Translations under genes and position numbers: made by a program
Assembly: GCA_011037195.1 (NCBI GenBank)
Contig: JAAEAF010000205.1
Location: forward strand, 186,001 to 250,000
Source of the DNA: Triatoma infestans
Lineage: Eukaryota > Arthropoda > Insecta > Hemiptera > Reduviidae
Length of the DNA: 64,000 nucleotides
Reading direction: 5' to 3'
Shown here: positions 45,064-56,286 of the stretch, piece by piece
Position numbering within the stretch: the first letter of the stretch is position 1
Layout: the number at the start of each line of letters is the position of its first letter
Notes under the pieces: model-generated
What the model saw: only the letters and a program-made list of their open reading frames with translations
What the model was told of the DNA's origin: nothing
Databases searched by the model: none

Positions 45064-45634
45064 TATAACCAGATTCCAGTTATTTAGAAAATTTCTCAGA
45101 TATTCAGATAGTTGGGCGCCAGGCTTTTCAGCCAGTGATTTAAATAAAACAAAATCAAATAATAAAAATTATTAAAAATCAGAAGAGATAAAGAGAAAGA
45201 TAAAGAAACTACGTACCAGTAAAGACAAGCTTTTCTTCATTCAGGCAGTCTAACAGGCAATGAAAAATGTACAGGCAAGTTCGATAATACATATATTTTC
45301 CAATCCAAAAGATAATGAAAATAATAAGGAAGGTATACCTTTACAAAAGAAAATATTATATGATAAAACATACATAAAGATATATATATACAGAGAGAGA
45401 AATACGAAACTCGGAAAGTTATTAAATGTCCGAAAAGGCCTTGTATAACGGAAAACGGAAAACTGTTTCACAATTTCGCCGGCAAAGGTTTTAGTGAGCT
45501 TTTTCGATAGATGTGGCCACTTGAGCTTATCATACTCCACTACTGGAGTGGGAGACGGTCAGACTCTCACTCGCCTTTCGCCCCACTCCTTAATTCTCGG
45601 GCCCTGCAGCGCCTTATGCGTGTACTTGGTTACA
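45064..45634 (-). repeat. 5' LTR of the gypsy element
   Basis: Same structure as the 3' LTR, with roughly ten differences. It is the promoter-bearing LTR because gag and pol lie to its left on the minus strand. Confidence 0.9.
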
Positions 45635-45638
45635 ACGT

Positions 45639-47085
45639 TTTATACTTAAAACTTCTGATTCTTTATAATATACTTAGAACTGTTGACTATAATAGCGAAC
45701 AGACAAATCGCATTTACATCGGAATCCAAATTCTGTCACAAACTCAGTCTTTTATAGAATACGTCAATCTTGGAAACATCTGTTGTATAGACTTCTTCTT
45801 ATGGGGCACTTCTAAAAAAATAATCGCTTCTTCAAAAAAAACTAAGTAGAAATAGGTCAGGCTTTATTATCATTCTCTCAATCTTCACTGCTACTCGTTT
45901 ACATCTGTATCATTGAGAATTACCTAATAAGCAACCATTAAGTAATTAATTAAAAGTTACTATTATGGATATTATTACATTTATTAGTGATAATGGTTAT
46001 TTTTTTTTGCAATTAAAACTATTTGTCAGAAATTTAATTTTATCATAGGTAGAACTTTTGGCAAACTTTTGCTATAAAATTGGAAGATTAGTTCAAAGCT
46101 TTATTTATTGCCCACTAAACTGCGCGTTCCCTCTAACTAATTCCAGCATTAAATAGTTATAAAACTATAACACTAATTTATTAACTCATAACATTTAGCA
46201 TTCTAAAAGATTCTGAGATTTTATTTATTTTAATAAAAATAACATTATTAATATAGAATTTCTATTTGTTTTACATACACATTTAAAACATAAATCGTAA
46301 AAATTAGTTTATAACTATCATCTTTAATGTACCAATTAAAACTAATTATTTACCTGAAACATTTGGATTTTGTTTGAAAATTAGTGGTTTTGGGAACCTG
46401 GATTCACGTTCGTGATTTTGTAGTAAATTTGTCAAACCATTTTCTGATAATGTGTCAATCACGCTATGCTTTTTTTTCCTAAATATTTGTATCCTTTTTC
46501 AGAGGTTATTTCATAAAATTTTGTATAGACAAGTTTTTCCTGATACAAATCAATTGATATTACTGTGAGAGAGAATCTTAAATGAAGTGGAAGTCAATGC
46601 CTCTATATAAACTTAATAAAGGACACTCTAATTATGGATTAAAATTCGAAAATCCGCGGAATAGAGCAAGGACGAAGCTTGCTAAAGGTACAATCTTAGA
46701 AATTGTCTAACATTCAGGGCTCAGTCCTAATTCAGCTATTTTTTCAATGTTTGTCTGAATTATGATTGATTATTCATCAAAGATTTGTTTCTTTTAGCTA
46801 AATTTTATGGATTTTTTGAAAAATTAGCATGCGAAGAGCTAACAACGAAATTAACTTAACAAATTAAGCGACTAAAGTAAGTCCAGATGTTAAAGCGATG
46901 GAAAAATTACACTGCCCTATCTACTGTTCTTAGTCTCGTACTTTAGAACGGAGGAAGACTTAGTATTTGAAAGGTGCGACCTATTTTCATATTGCTAGAG
47001 TGGAAGATAAATGGAATCCAGGCTCTTCCTTCATTCTGGAGACTCCCAATTTCCCGAATGGTTTTGTTTTAAGCATCTATAATCC
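45639..47085. other. No gene recognised
   Basis: AT-rich spacer. Short frames lack domains. Confidence 0.4.
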
Positions 47086-47195
47086 GGAGCCTTCTCAGTG
47101 CACTGCCGGCCACGGAACACTGTTCTTCCGTCACAGACAACAATATCCATCACCGGACAGGGAGCTGCAGAGGCTCCTAGAAAGAGAAATTCCCA
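47086..47195 (-). repeat. SINE family A, body fragment 3
   Basis: The plus strand TCCGGAGCCTTCTCAGTGCA and CATCACCGGACAGGGAGCTG match the body of the copies at 668 and 4946. The tRNA-like part is absent. The plus-strand reading PSQCTAGHGTLFFRHRQQ is open. Confidence 0.55.
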
Positions 47196-47199
47196 TTTA

Positions 47200-47955
47200 A
47201 TTAAGATGAGTTTATTTCGTTTCTGCACTGATTCCATCTTTGATTATTTCCATCTTGAGGGTAGTAGAAAATTTCCTAAATCTAGTGTGCATTGTTCTTG
47301 CTGATGAATCATTTTTCTTAAACCTCGTGAAAAAAAAAAAATAATAAACAATTAAAACCTGTTTTTTTTAAATATAAGTTCCGTTCTTGAAAATGATGTT
47401 TGTACGTAAATAATGAGTTACATGTTGTAACCATGATCCAATTTAAGTAAACCATATTGTTGTAATTTTTCAATTATTAAAGCAGATCTCCTCTAAATAA
47501 TGTATAGTTTTTTTGAGTTTGGGGAGGGGGGATGTCGATCATATAATAAAAAATTAATTAAAAGTACAACGCAGCTCTGTAAACTTTCAGAGCAAAAGTA
47601 AAAAAATACAATTTATGATCACTGTTTTCCCCCAAATCTATTGGTTAATTTAATTGGAAATTATTGATTGGTTCTCGTATGTTAAAAACTTATTAAACAG
47701 TTTTTCATTAAAAAAAAGAAGGAATATGTTTTTCTTTTTTTCTTTTTCTTTTTTCAATTTTCTTGCCTTCTATTTATTTTTTCATACAAATATTTTTGTA
47801 TTTAATTGCTTTATAGTTTATCACAATTTTGTTTTTGTTATTCTTTTATTTTAATTTTTTCAGGCAACAAAAAAATGAATTATGTGTTATTTAAAGATTG
47901 TATATTAGTAACTTGCCATTTTTTTTTTTTTTTAATTTAAGGGACGTCAACATCT
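47200..47955. other. AT-rich spacer
   Basis: Long T-rich stretches (47718-47800 and 47918-47935). The open frames here are low-complexity. Confidence 0.4.
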
Positions 47956-47959
47956 ATGG

Positions 47960-48062
47960 ACATTGGCACCCGGTGCCTTCTCAATGCACCTGGACAGTGT
48001 TCTATCGTAACAGACAACACGGTCCACCACCGGATAGTAGAGCTCTAAATATAGAAAATCTA
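47960..48062 (-). repeat. SINE family A, body fragment 4
   Basis: GGTGCCTTCTCAATGCACCT and CACCACCGGATAGTAGAGCT match the SINE body with a net internal deletion of about 9 nt. The plus-strand reading PSQCTWTVFYRNRQH stays open and parallels fragment 3. A T-rich tract and TTTAAG lie just before it. Confidence 0.45.
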
Positions 48063-48181
48063 AAATTTTTAAAAATATAGTAACGATTTAGAAACGTTAT
48101 GTTTAATATTGTTTCGTTGTTTTATATTTTTCCATTTCTCTCTATTGTCCTTTATCGTTTTCTCATGCTCTCAAACTTTTT

Positions 48182-48480
48182 ATCTTCTCTACGATAAAGA
48201 GAAAGTATTGCAATTTTATCGTATTTTTTTTTAAGCTAGAACTTTGCTCAAAACTTGATATTCCGTTTTGTTTACCGCATCTAAACAAAACACAAAAATC
48301 GATCAAAAAGAATCGAGCGATTTTCTCGAATAATTGCTTTGACGATTTTTCATTAGATCATTGTGTGTTCTCTGCCATGTCTATCACTTTTATTTTATGA
48401 AACTTTTTTTTTTCTAAAACAAATAATTTTTAAGGCACTTTTGAAGGCGCCAATAACCCACCACTAAAGTGCCAATTTAC
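48182..48480 (+). repeat. H1-related element, diverged 5' part
   Basis: A degraded terminal hairpin (TCTACGATAAAGAGAAAGTATT), AACTTGATATTCCGTTTTG, CGATTTTCTCGAATAATTGC and TAAGGCACTTTTGAAGG appear in H1 order. The microsatellite and most boxes are lost. Confidence 0.5.
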
Positions 48481-48916
48481 TCTGTGTAAGGGTGTTGTGA
48501 GGAGATGTTGGTTGTTGATGATGAAAGATAAACACCTTAAGATTGGGTTTAAGATATATAATTGATATATATGTATATGACTGACTGCCAAGGACTTTAC
48601 ACTAACTGAACTGAACTGAACTGAGACTGACGTGGCTAAGAAGATATGAACGGAGCGATGTTAAACTGATGTGTAAATCAACAGAATTCTATCTGAATGA
48701 TGTCTCATTGCCTATCTCTCATATATATATATACTGGCCGAGCCTCTCCTCTCTTTGCGAGAGGGGCTGTTTCTCTCCGCTAGAGTGGATGAGTGGTGGG
48801 GGTTCACTACCCCTACACTCTGCCCTCTTACATAATTTTAAGATCATTTAGATGGCTTACGAGAATTCTGTGTTTAAAGAAAATCGATTAGTCCAACAGA
48901 AAGTATAAATTTATAG
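48481..48916. other. Unassigned, possible LTR-like segment
   Basis: It has tandem CTGAACTGAACTGAACTGA, an ATATATATATAC run and a GC-rich hairpin CCTCTC...GAGAGG. It looks regulatory but has no partner copy in the window. Confidence 0.3.
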
Positions 48917-49180
48917 AATAACCAAAAACCCTATGGCGCAACAGCCTATGAAATACCAAGGCTTGCCAGACGGCAATTTGAATAGAGGAGCGTGTGGTAA
49001 GCATCCCGCACTTCCCACGCCGTTTAGTTCCGGCCTTCGCCTCCTAGGGCGCTATTAACTGTAGCTTTCCACTTTTTATCACGATGCTGGGTCAACACCG
49101 TCTTTGCCCTCACGGGAATCGAACCTTGAATTCTCGCACGAAAGGCGAGTGCGCTAGCCACTAGACCAACGCGCGAGGAC
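48917..49180 (-). repeat. SINE family B, tRNA-Glu-derived
   Basis: On the minus strand the element begins near 49180 with a tRNA-like head: A box TGGTCTAGTGGCTAGCGCA, anticodon arm CTCGC-CTTTCGT-GCGAG with anticodon TTC (Glu), and B box GGTTCGATTCCCG. The body (about 49100-48917) contains GTTGACCCAGCATCGTG and AATAGCGCCCTAGGAGGCGA. The head is well preserved. It is not a functional tRNA because the acceptor stem does not close. Confidence 0.8.
49107..49179 (-). other. tRNA-Glu(TTC)-like SINE head
   Basis: The anticodon stem is a perfect 5 bp with a 7-nt loop, and T33 and TTC are in place. The internal Pol III promoter is intact in sequence. Confidence 0.7.
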
Positions 49181-49189
49181 AATTTATAC

Positions 49190-49330
49190 GAATAGATTTT
49201 ATTATTTTTTTTTCGAATTTCTTTGAAAATGGTTAAAACGATTTTCTTTTAATACTTGTATATGAAATAATTTTCCGGAAAAGTACTTTTTTGGGTTTCC
49301 GACGAATCTATGACGTTAACTTTCAAATGT
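49190..49330 (+). repeat. Possible H1-related monomer
   Basis: TTTTTTTTCGAATTTCTTTG AAAATGGTTAAAACGATTTTC and AATAATTTTCCGGAAAAG follow the order of an H1 monomer. It is short and diverged. Confidence 0.3.
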
Positions 49331-49645
49331 TATTTTGTAAGGTTTATTCAGTGTTAGTGGCTCTGTCTTTTAGACTAGAATATAATCATTTCTAGTACTA
49401 ACTACCTAGATAGATACATGTAACCACAACACCCTATATTTATTTTACTGTAACTGACTAAAAATTCCGAGTTAAAGACAGTTAGAGAACTACTGCAGTA
49501 GGAGAAAGTGGTTTGAATTTATCTTAACAATTTTTTTTTTTTTTAATAATTTTAACCTAAAATAATTTACGTGGCCTCTTAAACTTTCTAGGATTGATAG
49601 ATTTAATTAAAAAAATTAACTCATCAGTGTGTTTATTAAAAAAAA
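49331..49645. other. AT-rich spacer
   Basis: Nothing recognised. Confidence 0.4.
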
Positions 49646-50413
49646 TCTGGTGTGAAACACTCACACAACTTTCTCTTACTCCTGTTCTCAAAATTATAAT
49701 TGACAAATGTTATAAATTGTGTACCAAATTTAATGAAATTTGTCGAAAACTGAAAAAACTGTTCAGTAAAAGCGCACTTCCGGTTTACTAATTTTCTTAA
49801 AACTCGGAATTTTGGCCATCTATTTATTTCTGATTAATTTTGTTTGGATGATAGAATTGTATAGTCAAGTATGATAGCACTTTAGAGGAAACCTAACCCC
49901 ACTCCTCCCGCAAAAGTGCCCTTAGATGATTTTTTTTTTTTAAATGTTTTATATAAAAGTGGTAGAACTTTAGATGTATAGTTGATATAACATGTTTGAG
50001 AAAAATCGTCGGAGCCATTTTTGAGAAAATTGCAAGAAAGTAAAAAAATACCAGAAAACTGAAAAATATATTTTAGTAAAAATGCACTTTCGATCATCCG
50101 ATTTTTTCAAACTCGGAATTTCATCAACGGATTTAATTCCAATTAATATTGTTTAGCTGATACAATTGTATAGTAAATTGAAATAGTACTTTAGAGGATC
50201 CCATGGTGATACCTAAACGGAATATCTTGTTTGAACTTTCTACGATTTTTCGTTTTTGAGCTATGCTGTTCACACACACACACACACAGACCATTTGCTA
50301 AACACCACTTCTTTGGACTCAGGAGACCTCGAAACGGATATTTCCGGTGAAAACTCGATATCGAAAATTTGATACTATTACAATACTTCCTCTTACTAGG
50401 AGTAAGAGAAAGT
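49646..50413 (-). mobile_element. H1 element, internally shortened copy (minus)
   Basis: Both ends are present: TCTGGTGTGAAACACTCACA at 49646 and TACTAGGAGTAAGAGAAAGT ending at 50413. Only two monomer boxes remain. Sequence jumps from the second monomer (near 50195) to the 5' part with GGATCCCATGGTGATACC. This fits loss of one 300-bp monomer by unequal exchange. (CA)n lies at 50271-50287. Confidence 0.7.
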
Positions 50414-51300
50414 AAAAAAATACCTTAAATTTATGCTTGGTTATTGATTCATAAATATTTATTATTTTAGGTGATTCATGTTTAGAATTTTATATATATA
50501 GAATATTCATAGAATATTTTAGATGCAGTTTCTTGTTATTTATTTCCCTTTCTCAGTTCACTTCCAATATTTCCCCCAAACTGTAAACTCTTTGATCTTT
50601 GTTTCGTTATACTTTATTGTTTTCAATTAGATAGATATTTATATATAGTGAGATCTTTTGTCTTTTCCACATCCTTTTTGTGTTTTTGTTCCATTTAAAA
50701 AATAAATAAATAAAATAAATAAAACCTTTGTTTGCTTTAACGAATTTATTGTGCACCAATTTTTCTAAAAATAATATATGTTATTATTTATATATTATTG
50801 TTTTATGTAAAGCGTGTTTAATTAATTATTCAACTAATTGCTTATTACAGTGATAACCTGTTTCTTATTATTACTAACGTTATTTATGTCTTCTTATCGA
50901 AACAACCTTGGCTGTATACAAATTGCATAAGAACTTAGAATACAGAGATATAGAATAGTAACCTAATTCTTATTACTTTGTGCAGAATATTGGTTGAAGG
51001 AAAATTATATTATATAATTGTGAACTAGGTTAGTAAAGTTTCGTGCACCTAAGTATTGTGAATAAATAGAAATAATTTAACACTTTCATTTGTCTTAATA
51101 AGGTGAGTATTGAATTACATTGATAATTAGAAATTGAATGATTCATTTGGAATAGTGATTATCTGATAATTTGAAGTAAAATCTGTCTATAAAGTGATAG
51201 GATTGTTTTTGCAGGGAGTTACCCATGGAAAACTTGCGTTAGATAATTATTCAAATATGAAAATAAAAAGTGATTCTTAATTTTTGATATTAAAAAAGGG
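50414..51300. other. AT-rich spacer
   Basis: No gene or known repeat recognised. Confidence 0.4.
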
Positions 51301-51851
51301 AATAAAGAAAGGGAAAATGGGCTCAATGTCCATCGCTACGTAGAATGTTCTTTTAAACTTCCCTACTAAATACTCAGATCAAATACGCTAGTCCGGTGTT
51401 AACAAGCAATCTCCAAATCCTTCTGAGAGCTGTGCTCACGGCTAGATGGAAGAATCTTGATTCTTTTCAGCCTCTCACAATGGCAGGGGATGGACGTCTC
51501 TTCCTCATTCAAGCAAGCATTGACTACAGCCAGCCACACCAGACAAGTTCATAAGCACTTCCTGTGACTAAAGCCATGCACGCGGTCCTGGTTGTGCAGA
51601 TCTTACCGTAAGCTTCTGCGAGAATTCCCCGATGTAATATTTCGCGATCTTCAGCAATCGCTTGAATTCAGGCCTCAAAGTCAGAGAGTAAAAAAATTAT
51701 TTTGTCACTATCCTAGTAGTCAATTATTAATATATACAAATACAAAAAATATAATAAGTTAATAGTTGGAATATGGAAATTAAATAATAGGAGTATGATT
51801 TGGAGGGAATCATTCAAAAATTATACTCTGCTCATGATTTATTCTATAAAA
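51301..51851. other. GC-richer unassigned segment
   Basis: 51320-51690 stands out in base composition. No frame is convincingly coding. It could be the 3' UTR of the jockey-like fragment to its right or another old repeat. Confidence 0.35.
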
Positions 51852-52115
51852 TCACGAGGCTATCTTCTTCTCCTTCAGCCATTTGCGTAGGTTGTCGGGA
51901 ATAGTGTTTGAGAAATGGTGGTGAATTAAAACTGCGGATGAGTGGAATTTAAGGAAACGAGTTTTGGCTAGATGGTTAACAAAAGGAATGTTTAGATCAG
52001 TATGGATGTTAAGGTTAGCAACGTAGAAGGATGCGCGGGAAGTTTGTTGAAAGATTTGGACTAGATCTGGATACAGTGAGAATTGGAAGGTTGGTTGTTC
52101 CCCATATTATTTGGC
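51852..52115 (-). pseudogene. jockey-like non-LTR retrotransposon, pol C-terminus
   Basis: A minus-strand frame of 83 codons to a TGA at 51852 reads QPTFQFSLYPDLVQIF, then ASFYVANLNIHTDLNIPFV, then FLKFHSSAV and ..IPDNLRKWLKEKKIAS. The W/F-Y-V-x-N-x-x-IH-x-DL-x-IP-x-V block near the protein end is characteristic of jockey/X-type elements. An AATAAA follows the stop. Just upstream the frame has two stops, and no RT palm is found, so this is a decayed 3' fragment. Confidence 0.65.
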
Positions 52116-53602
52116 CTGATATTATCTACCTGGAAGATCAGGTAGGTCTTCAGTGGTGGTAGTAGCTGGTGAAATCTTTTGTTTTCTAGTGTAAGTTTCG
52201 ATTGCCTATCTAAAGTAGTATCGATAATGGTCTGAAATATCTATTTAGTTCGAGTCGTTTGAGTCTAATGTTGAAGTTCCAGGTTAATCTTTTTTCTAGC
52301 TGGAACCGCGGTTAACATAAGTTGTCTGTCTGTAGGAGATAATAAAATTTGGAAAGATATGTATAGGAAGGGTAGATATTTATTCCCGATTCAAATACGG
52401 TATACCTACTTTATGCGGGTAAACGTTTATTTTCCTCATTAATATCTAAGATTCATCTGGGTACTATATATTTTTATCGAAAGAGATAAATATTCCGGAA
52501 TTTCAGGGTTGGTGGGGGTGAACTATCATCTGTCCTATCTATCAGTCATAATATTAATCATCTACGAAGTATATTATATTATGTTTGTATTTAGATAATC
52601 AATCGTATTTTTACAAACAAAAAAAATAACTCATTTAGTTTAATTTGCTATGATTTGCTTTGTATTCTAGAGGAAATATTCATTTTAGATTTTGAGAAAA
52701 TTCCCCCCCACAAAAAATTCTTTTAGAATTGGAAAACCAGATTTTCCTTTTTTCAAAATCTTCCACCCACAAAAAAAAGTCATTAATTTTTTTTAATTTG
52801 TTTTTTTTTGACGTAATATATTGCATTTTTGTCCTGTTTTTGAAACTATTTTCAGAGATATTTTCCTTTAAACTAACTTTTGTACATACGAAACAACCAC
52901 TAAGTTTATGTTCTTAGGTATTACGGGTTGGGTGTCAATTTATTCCAAACTAAGTCGTATTATACCACAAAGTCTTGGTATATAGTCGACAAATAAAAAG
53001 CTTTAGTATTTGAAAAATTGTGCCACAGGTTACTATTACAATGTTTGTTTTCTCTATACATTTGCCTCTTAGCCGACACCAACGCCTCTAGTAGCAATGA
53101 CATCGCAATAACAACCTACACGCAGTGGTATTTCAAGTGCAATGATCTATATAGGAATAATACGTATATAATGTTTGTGTTATTAATGTAAACTATATAA
53201 CCTTTAAATTTGCAAATCAATTAATGTTTGAATATTAGTGAGTTAAGTGATTATTGTTGACAAGTTGGTGTTTGCCTCTTACCAGATTGCTAATAAGTAC
53301 AATAAATATACAGTCAACATACCGAGGAAATAGTATTGGCAGGAAACCCTTACTCAAGTATCAGGATAAATGTATTTATTTATTAAACCTATCGAGTGAG
53401 TTCTCACCATAGATGCCCACCACATTCTAATAAATATATATATTTGTAGGAAAAATTTAATAATACGACATAGTCGTACAAAAAATAGTCTGTACGATGT
53501 TGGCCTTTTATTCTATTTTATAACCTATGTATTATACAAAAACATTACAAAATATAATTTTATTAGAAGAATATTAATTAGATTTTCTGTATTTATTTTA
53601 TT
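52116..53602. other. No gene recognised
   Basis: 52116-52340 may be further, unreadable remains of the jockey-like element. The rest is AT-rich spacer. Confidence 0.4.
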
Positions 53603-54616
53603 ACTTTCTCTTACTCGTAGTAAGAGGAAGTATTGCAATCGTGTCAAATTTTCGATATTGAGTTTTCACCGGAAATATCCGCTTTGAGGTCTCCCCTGAG
53701 TCCAAAAAACTGATCTTTAGTAAATGGTCTGTGTGCGTGTGCGCGCGCATTTGTATGTATGTATGTGAACAGCAAAGGTCAAAAACAAAAAATCGTAGAA
53801 AGTTCAAACTTGATATTCCGTTTAGTTATCACCATGAGATCCGACAGTGGGTCATCTGTCAAAATTCCTCAACCGGAAGTACCACTTTACTAGTTGTTTT
53901 TTTTACGTTTTTGCGATTTTCTCAAAAATTGCTTGAACGATTTTCTTCAAACTTGGTATATCAACTATACATACAAATAGGTACAACTTTTATTTGAAAC
54001 ATTTCTCTGGAAAAATTCATTTAAGGGCAGTTATGGGAGACAGGGTAGGGTGAGGTTTTCAACTAAAGTGCTATTTCAGTTTATTAGACAATTCTATCAT
54101 ATAAATAATATTAATTAGAATTAAATATGTTGTTGAAATTCCAAGTTTGGAAAAAAATCGGAAAACCGGAAGTGCGTTTGTTTTAACACTTTACTAAATG
54201 ATTTTTTTTTTTCACTTTTTAGCGATTTTCTCAAAAAATGGCTCCTACAATTTTCTTGAAACTTCGTATATAAACTAAGCATATAAAAGAGCTAAATCTT
54301 TTATTTAAAACATTTCTCTGGGAAAATTCATTTAAGGGCACTTTTAGGGGAGTGGTGAGGTTACAGCTTCCTCTAAAGTGGTATCATAAGTTGATAATAC
54401 AATTCTATCATCCGAACAAAAATTAATTAGAAAATAAATAGATGGCCAAAATTCCAAGTTTTAAGAAAATTAGTAAACCGGAAGTGCGCTTTTACTGAAT
54501 AGTTTTTTTTCAGTTTTCGACGAATTTCATTAAATTTGGTATACAAACTAGAACGGTTGTCAATTATAATTTTGAGAACAGGAGTAAGAGAAAATTGTGT
54601 GAGTGTTTCACACCAG
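53603..54616 (+). mobile_element. H1 element, full-length copy
   Basis: It has the 5' hairpin (ACTTTCTCTTACT, CGT, AGTAAGAGGAAGT), a short TG/CG run at 53729-53765, three intact AACCGGAAGT boxes at about 53871, 54164 and 54476 (spacing about 292 and 312 bp), the inverted subterminal repeat GGAGTAAGAGAAAATTG and the GTGTGA/TCACAC hairpin. This is a good reference copy. No coding capacity. Confidence 0.75.
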
Positions 54617-55560
54617 ATGTTTTTTTTTTTAAAGTTAATTAAAATATTTTACTTAAAATAGAAAATTCCTCTGTTTCATAAATTATATTCACAAGGTATC
54701 CGTATATAAAGAACAAAAGATTTTATGTTTGAATATATATATTTATATTAGACAACTAGCAAGGATCTTCTCACTACTATCTTAACCTTTATATACTATA
54801 AATATTCAGTTTTGAAAGTCCCAAAGGAGGATTGAACATAGCTGACATTTTATGAGCATACCATCTTTAAGATAAATTTAGAAAATGATTTTGGTATTCC
54901 ATTACTGTAATATTTGCATGATTAAAGTTTGCATAAAATTTCCAAGAAATAATAGAAATATAGAAATATAGAAAGAAGTTTTTTTTTTTTAATTTATGAA
55001 AATATTATCTTTCTAAAGTTTGTTCAATTCAAGTTCCCTTGAAATGTAAGTAATTGGTAATATTAATAAAAGTTATCTCTCAACTTACATTTTTTCAAGC
55101 AATATTAACTTTTAACTAAAAGATAAACATAAAAGCAGTTTGTGTATTTTATCGTTGAAAATTTTCCAATGGTTTTCTAAGTAGCTTCTCCTAAGAAAAT
55201 TTTTAAAGGAACATAAAATACTAGACAATAATAATAAATGTTACACGTGAGCCAATGAATTTCAAGGTTAGTTTCATAGTCTTTTCTATTAGAACGATTT
55301 GTATAGATATTCTTCTAAAGCCTCGTTTTTGTTAATATTGCCACACTGGTGACATTATCTTTAAAATGTAGCGTTTTGTATAAGTTAGTTTGATTAACGG
55401 GGGAGTCGTACACAGGGAAATACCCTAGCCAGATCTGCTTCTTCTATTTTTCAATTTTTCATTCATTATTTTTCATTAAGGATAACGCAGGTTCTTAGAC
55501 TAGGTTTGATGAACTTTAGGCCACAATGAGTTCCTCAGGGATTTCTTCACTCACACAACA
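54617..55560. other. AT-rich spacer
   Basis: No gene or known repeat recognised. Confidence 0.4.
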
Positions 55561-55566
55561 ATCCTG

Positions 55567-55775
55567 TATTGTAATGGCAAAAGAGAGAATTAAGAGAGAG
55601 ACAGACCCTCTCTGGTACTCTCCAAGAAAGAAAATTAAGAGAGAGAAGGACCCTCTTTGGTACTCTCTGACTTAAGCTGGCTAGAGTGGGAGCCTGTATA
55701 TAAGCCAGTGAGAATCTACCTAACGACATCTATCTAGATATCTATCTTACATCGCATCGTGTCATATCTCTACTG
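55567..55775 (+). repeat. TATA-bearing repeat, copy 1
   Basis: Two sub-units (AATTAAGAGAGAGA..ACCCTCTyTGGTACTCTC) are followed by CCTGTATATAAGCCAGTGAG and AATCTACCTAACGACATC. It recurs at 56287-56436. The TATA box with downstream CA-rich sequence suggests an LTR promoter fragment. Confidence 0.55.
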
Positions 55776-56286
55776 TCACCTTTTATTCTATAAAATCATT
55801 ACAAGTTTGTGTAAACTTATAGCTATATTATAACAGTGTCTTCATATCTCGTCTAATTAATCAAACCTAATTTCTCTCCTCATCAACTCCATTATAGTAT
55901 CAATAAACAAAACCACATACTGATACCACTTAATCTCCGTGTCCAAGACTTCGAAAAAAATTCTGTTTCACAGTATGTGAAAGACAATGTTTCGAAAGCC
56001 GGTAAAGGGTCCTAAGAGATACGTTTTTCGCCTAAAACCTTTCAATTATGAAAAAAATACTGAAGATTAGCAATGTAAGTATGGGTGTACTAGCTAAAGT
56101 AAGACTTTTTCAAGGCAGCTTTATTTATTATAAAATTCCCCAGCTTTTTTGCCAAATATATCTGAATGGAAATCAACAAAATTCACAAAAAAACAACAAA
56201 GCCAGGAATGATCGAAACGGCTCAAATTAATATGAAATTAGGCTCTTTTTTTTCCCCCCGAAGGACCATCTAAATGTGAACTGCAT
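55776..56286. other. Spacer between TATA-bearing repeats
   Basis: No coding signal. It would be the internal part if the two repeats were LTRs of a miniature element, but I see no primer site or polypurine tract. Confidence 0.35.

Larger units (their letters stand above)
38950..45634 (-). mobile_element. Ty3/gypsy LTR retrotransposon, near intact
   Basis: A complete element on the minus strand. It has LTRs at 45064-45634 (5') and 38950-39521 (3'), a 4-bp target duplication ACGT at 38946-38949 and 45635-45638, a primer-binding site, a leader of about 1 kb, overlapping gag and pol with a -1 frameshift site, and a polypurine tract next to the 3' LTR. The LTRs differ at roughly ten positions by eye, so the insertion is fairly recent. 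Both open frames are uninterrupted and all catalytic residues I can check are present. There is no env frame. It is the only apparently competent element in the window. Confidence 0.95.

Noticed and set aside
49107..49179. Functional tRNA-Glu gene
   Set aside because: Anticodon arm and boxes fit, but the acceptor stem does not close and a SINE body follows.
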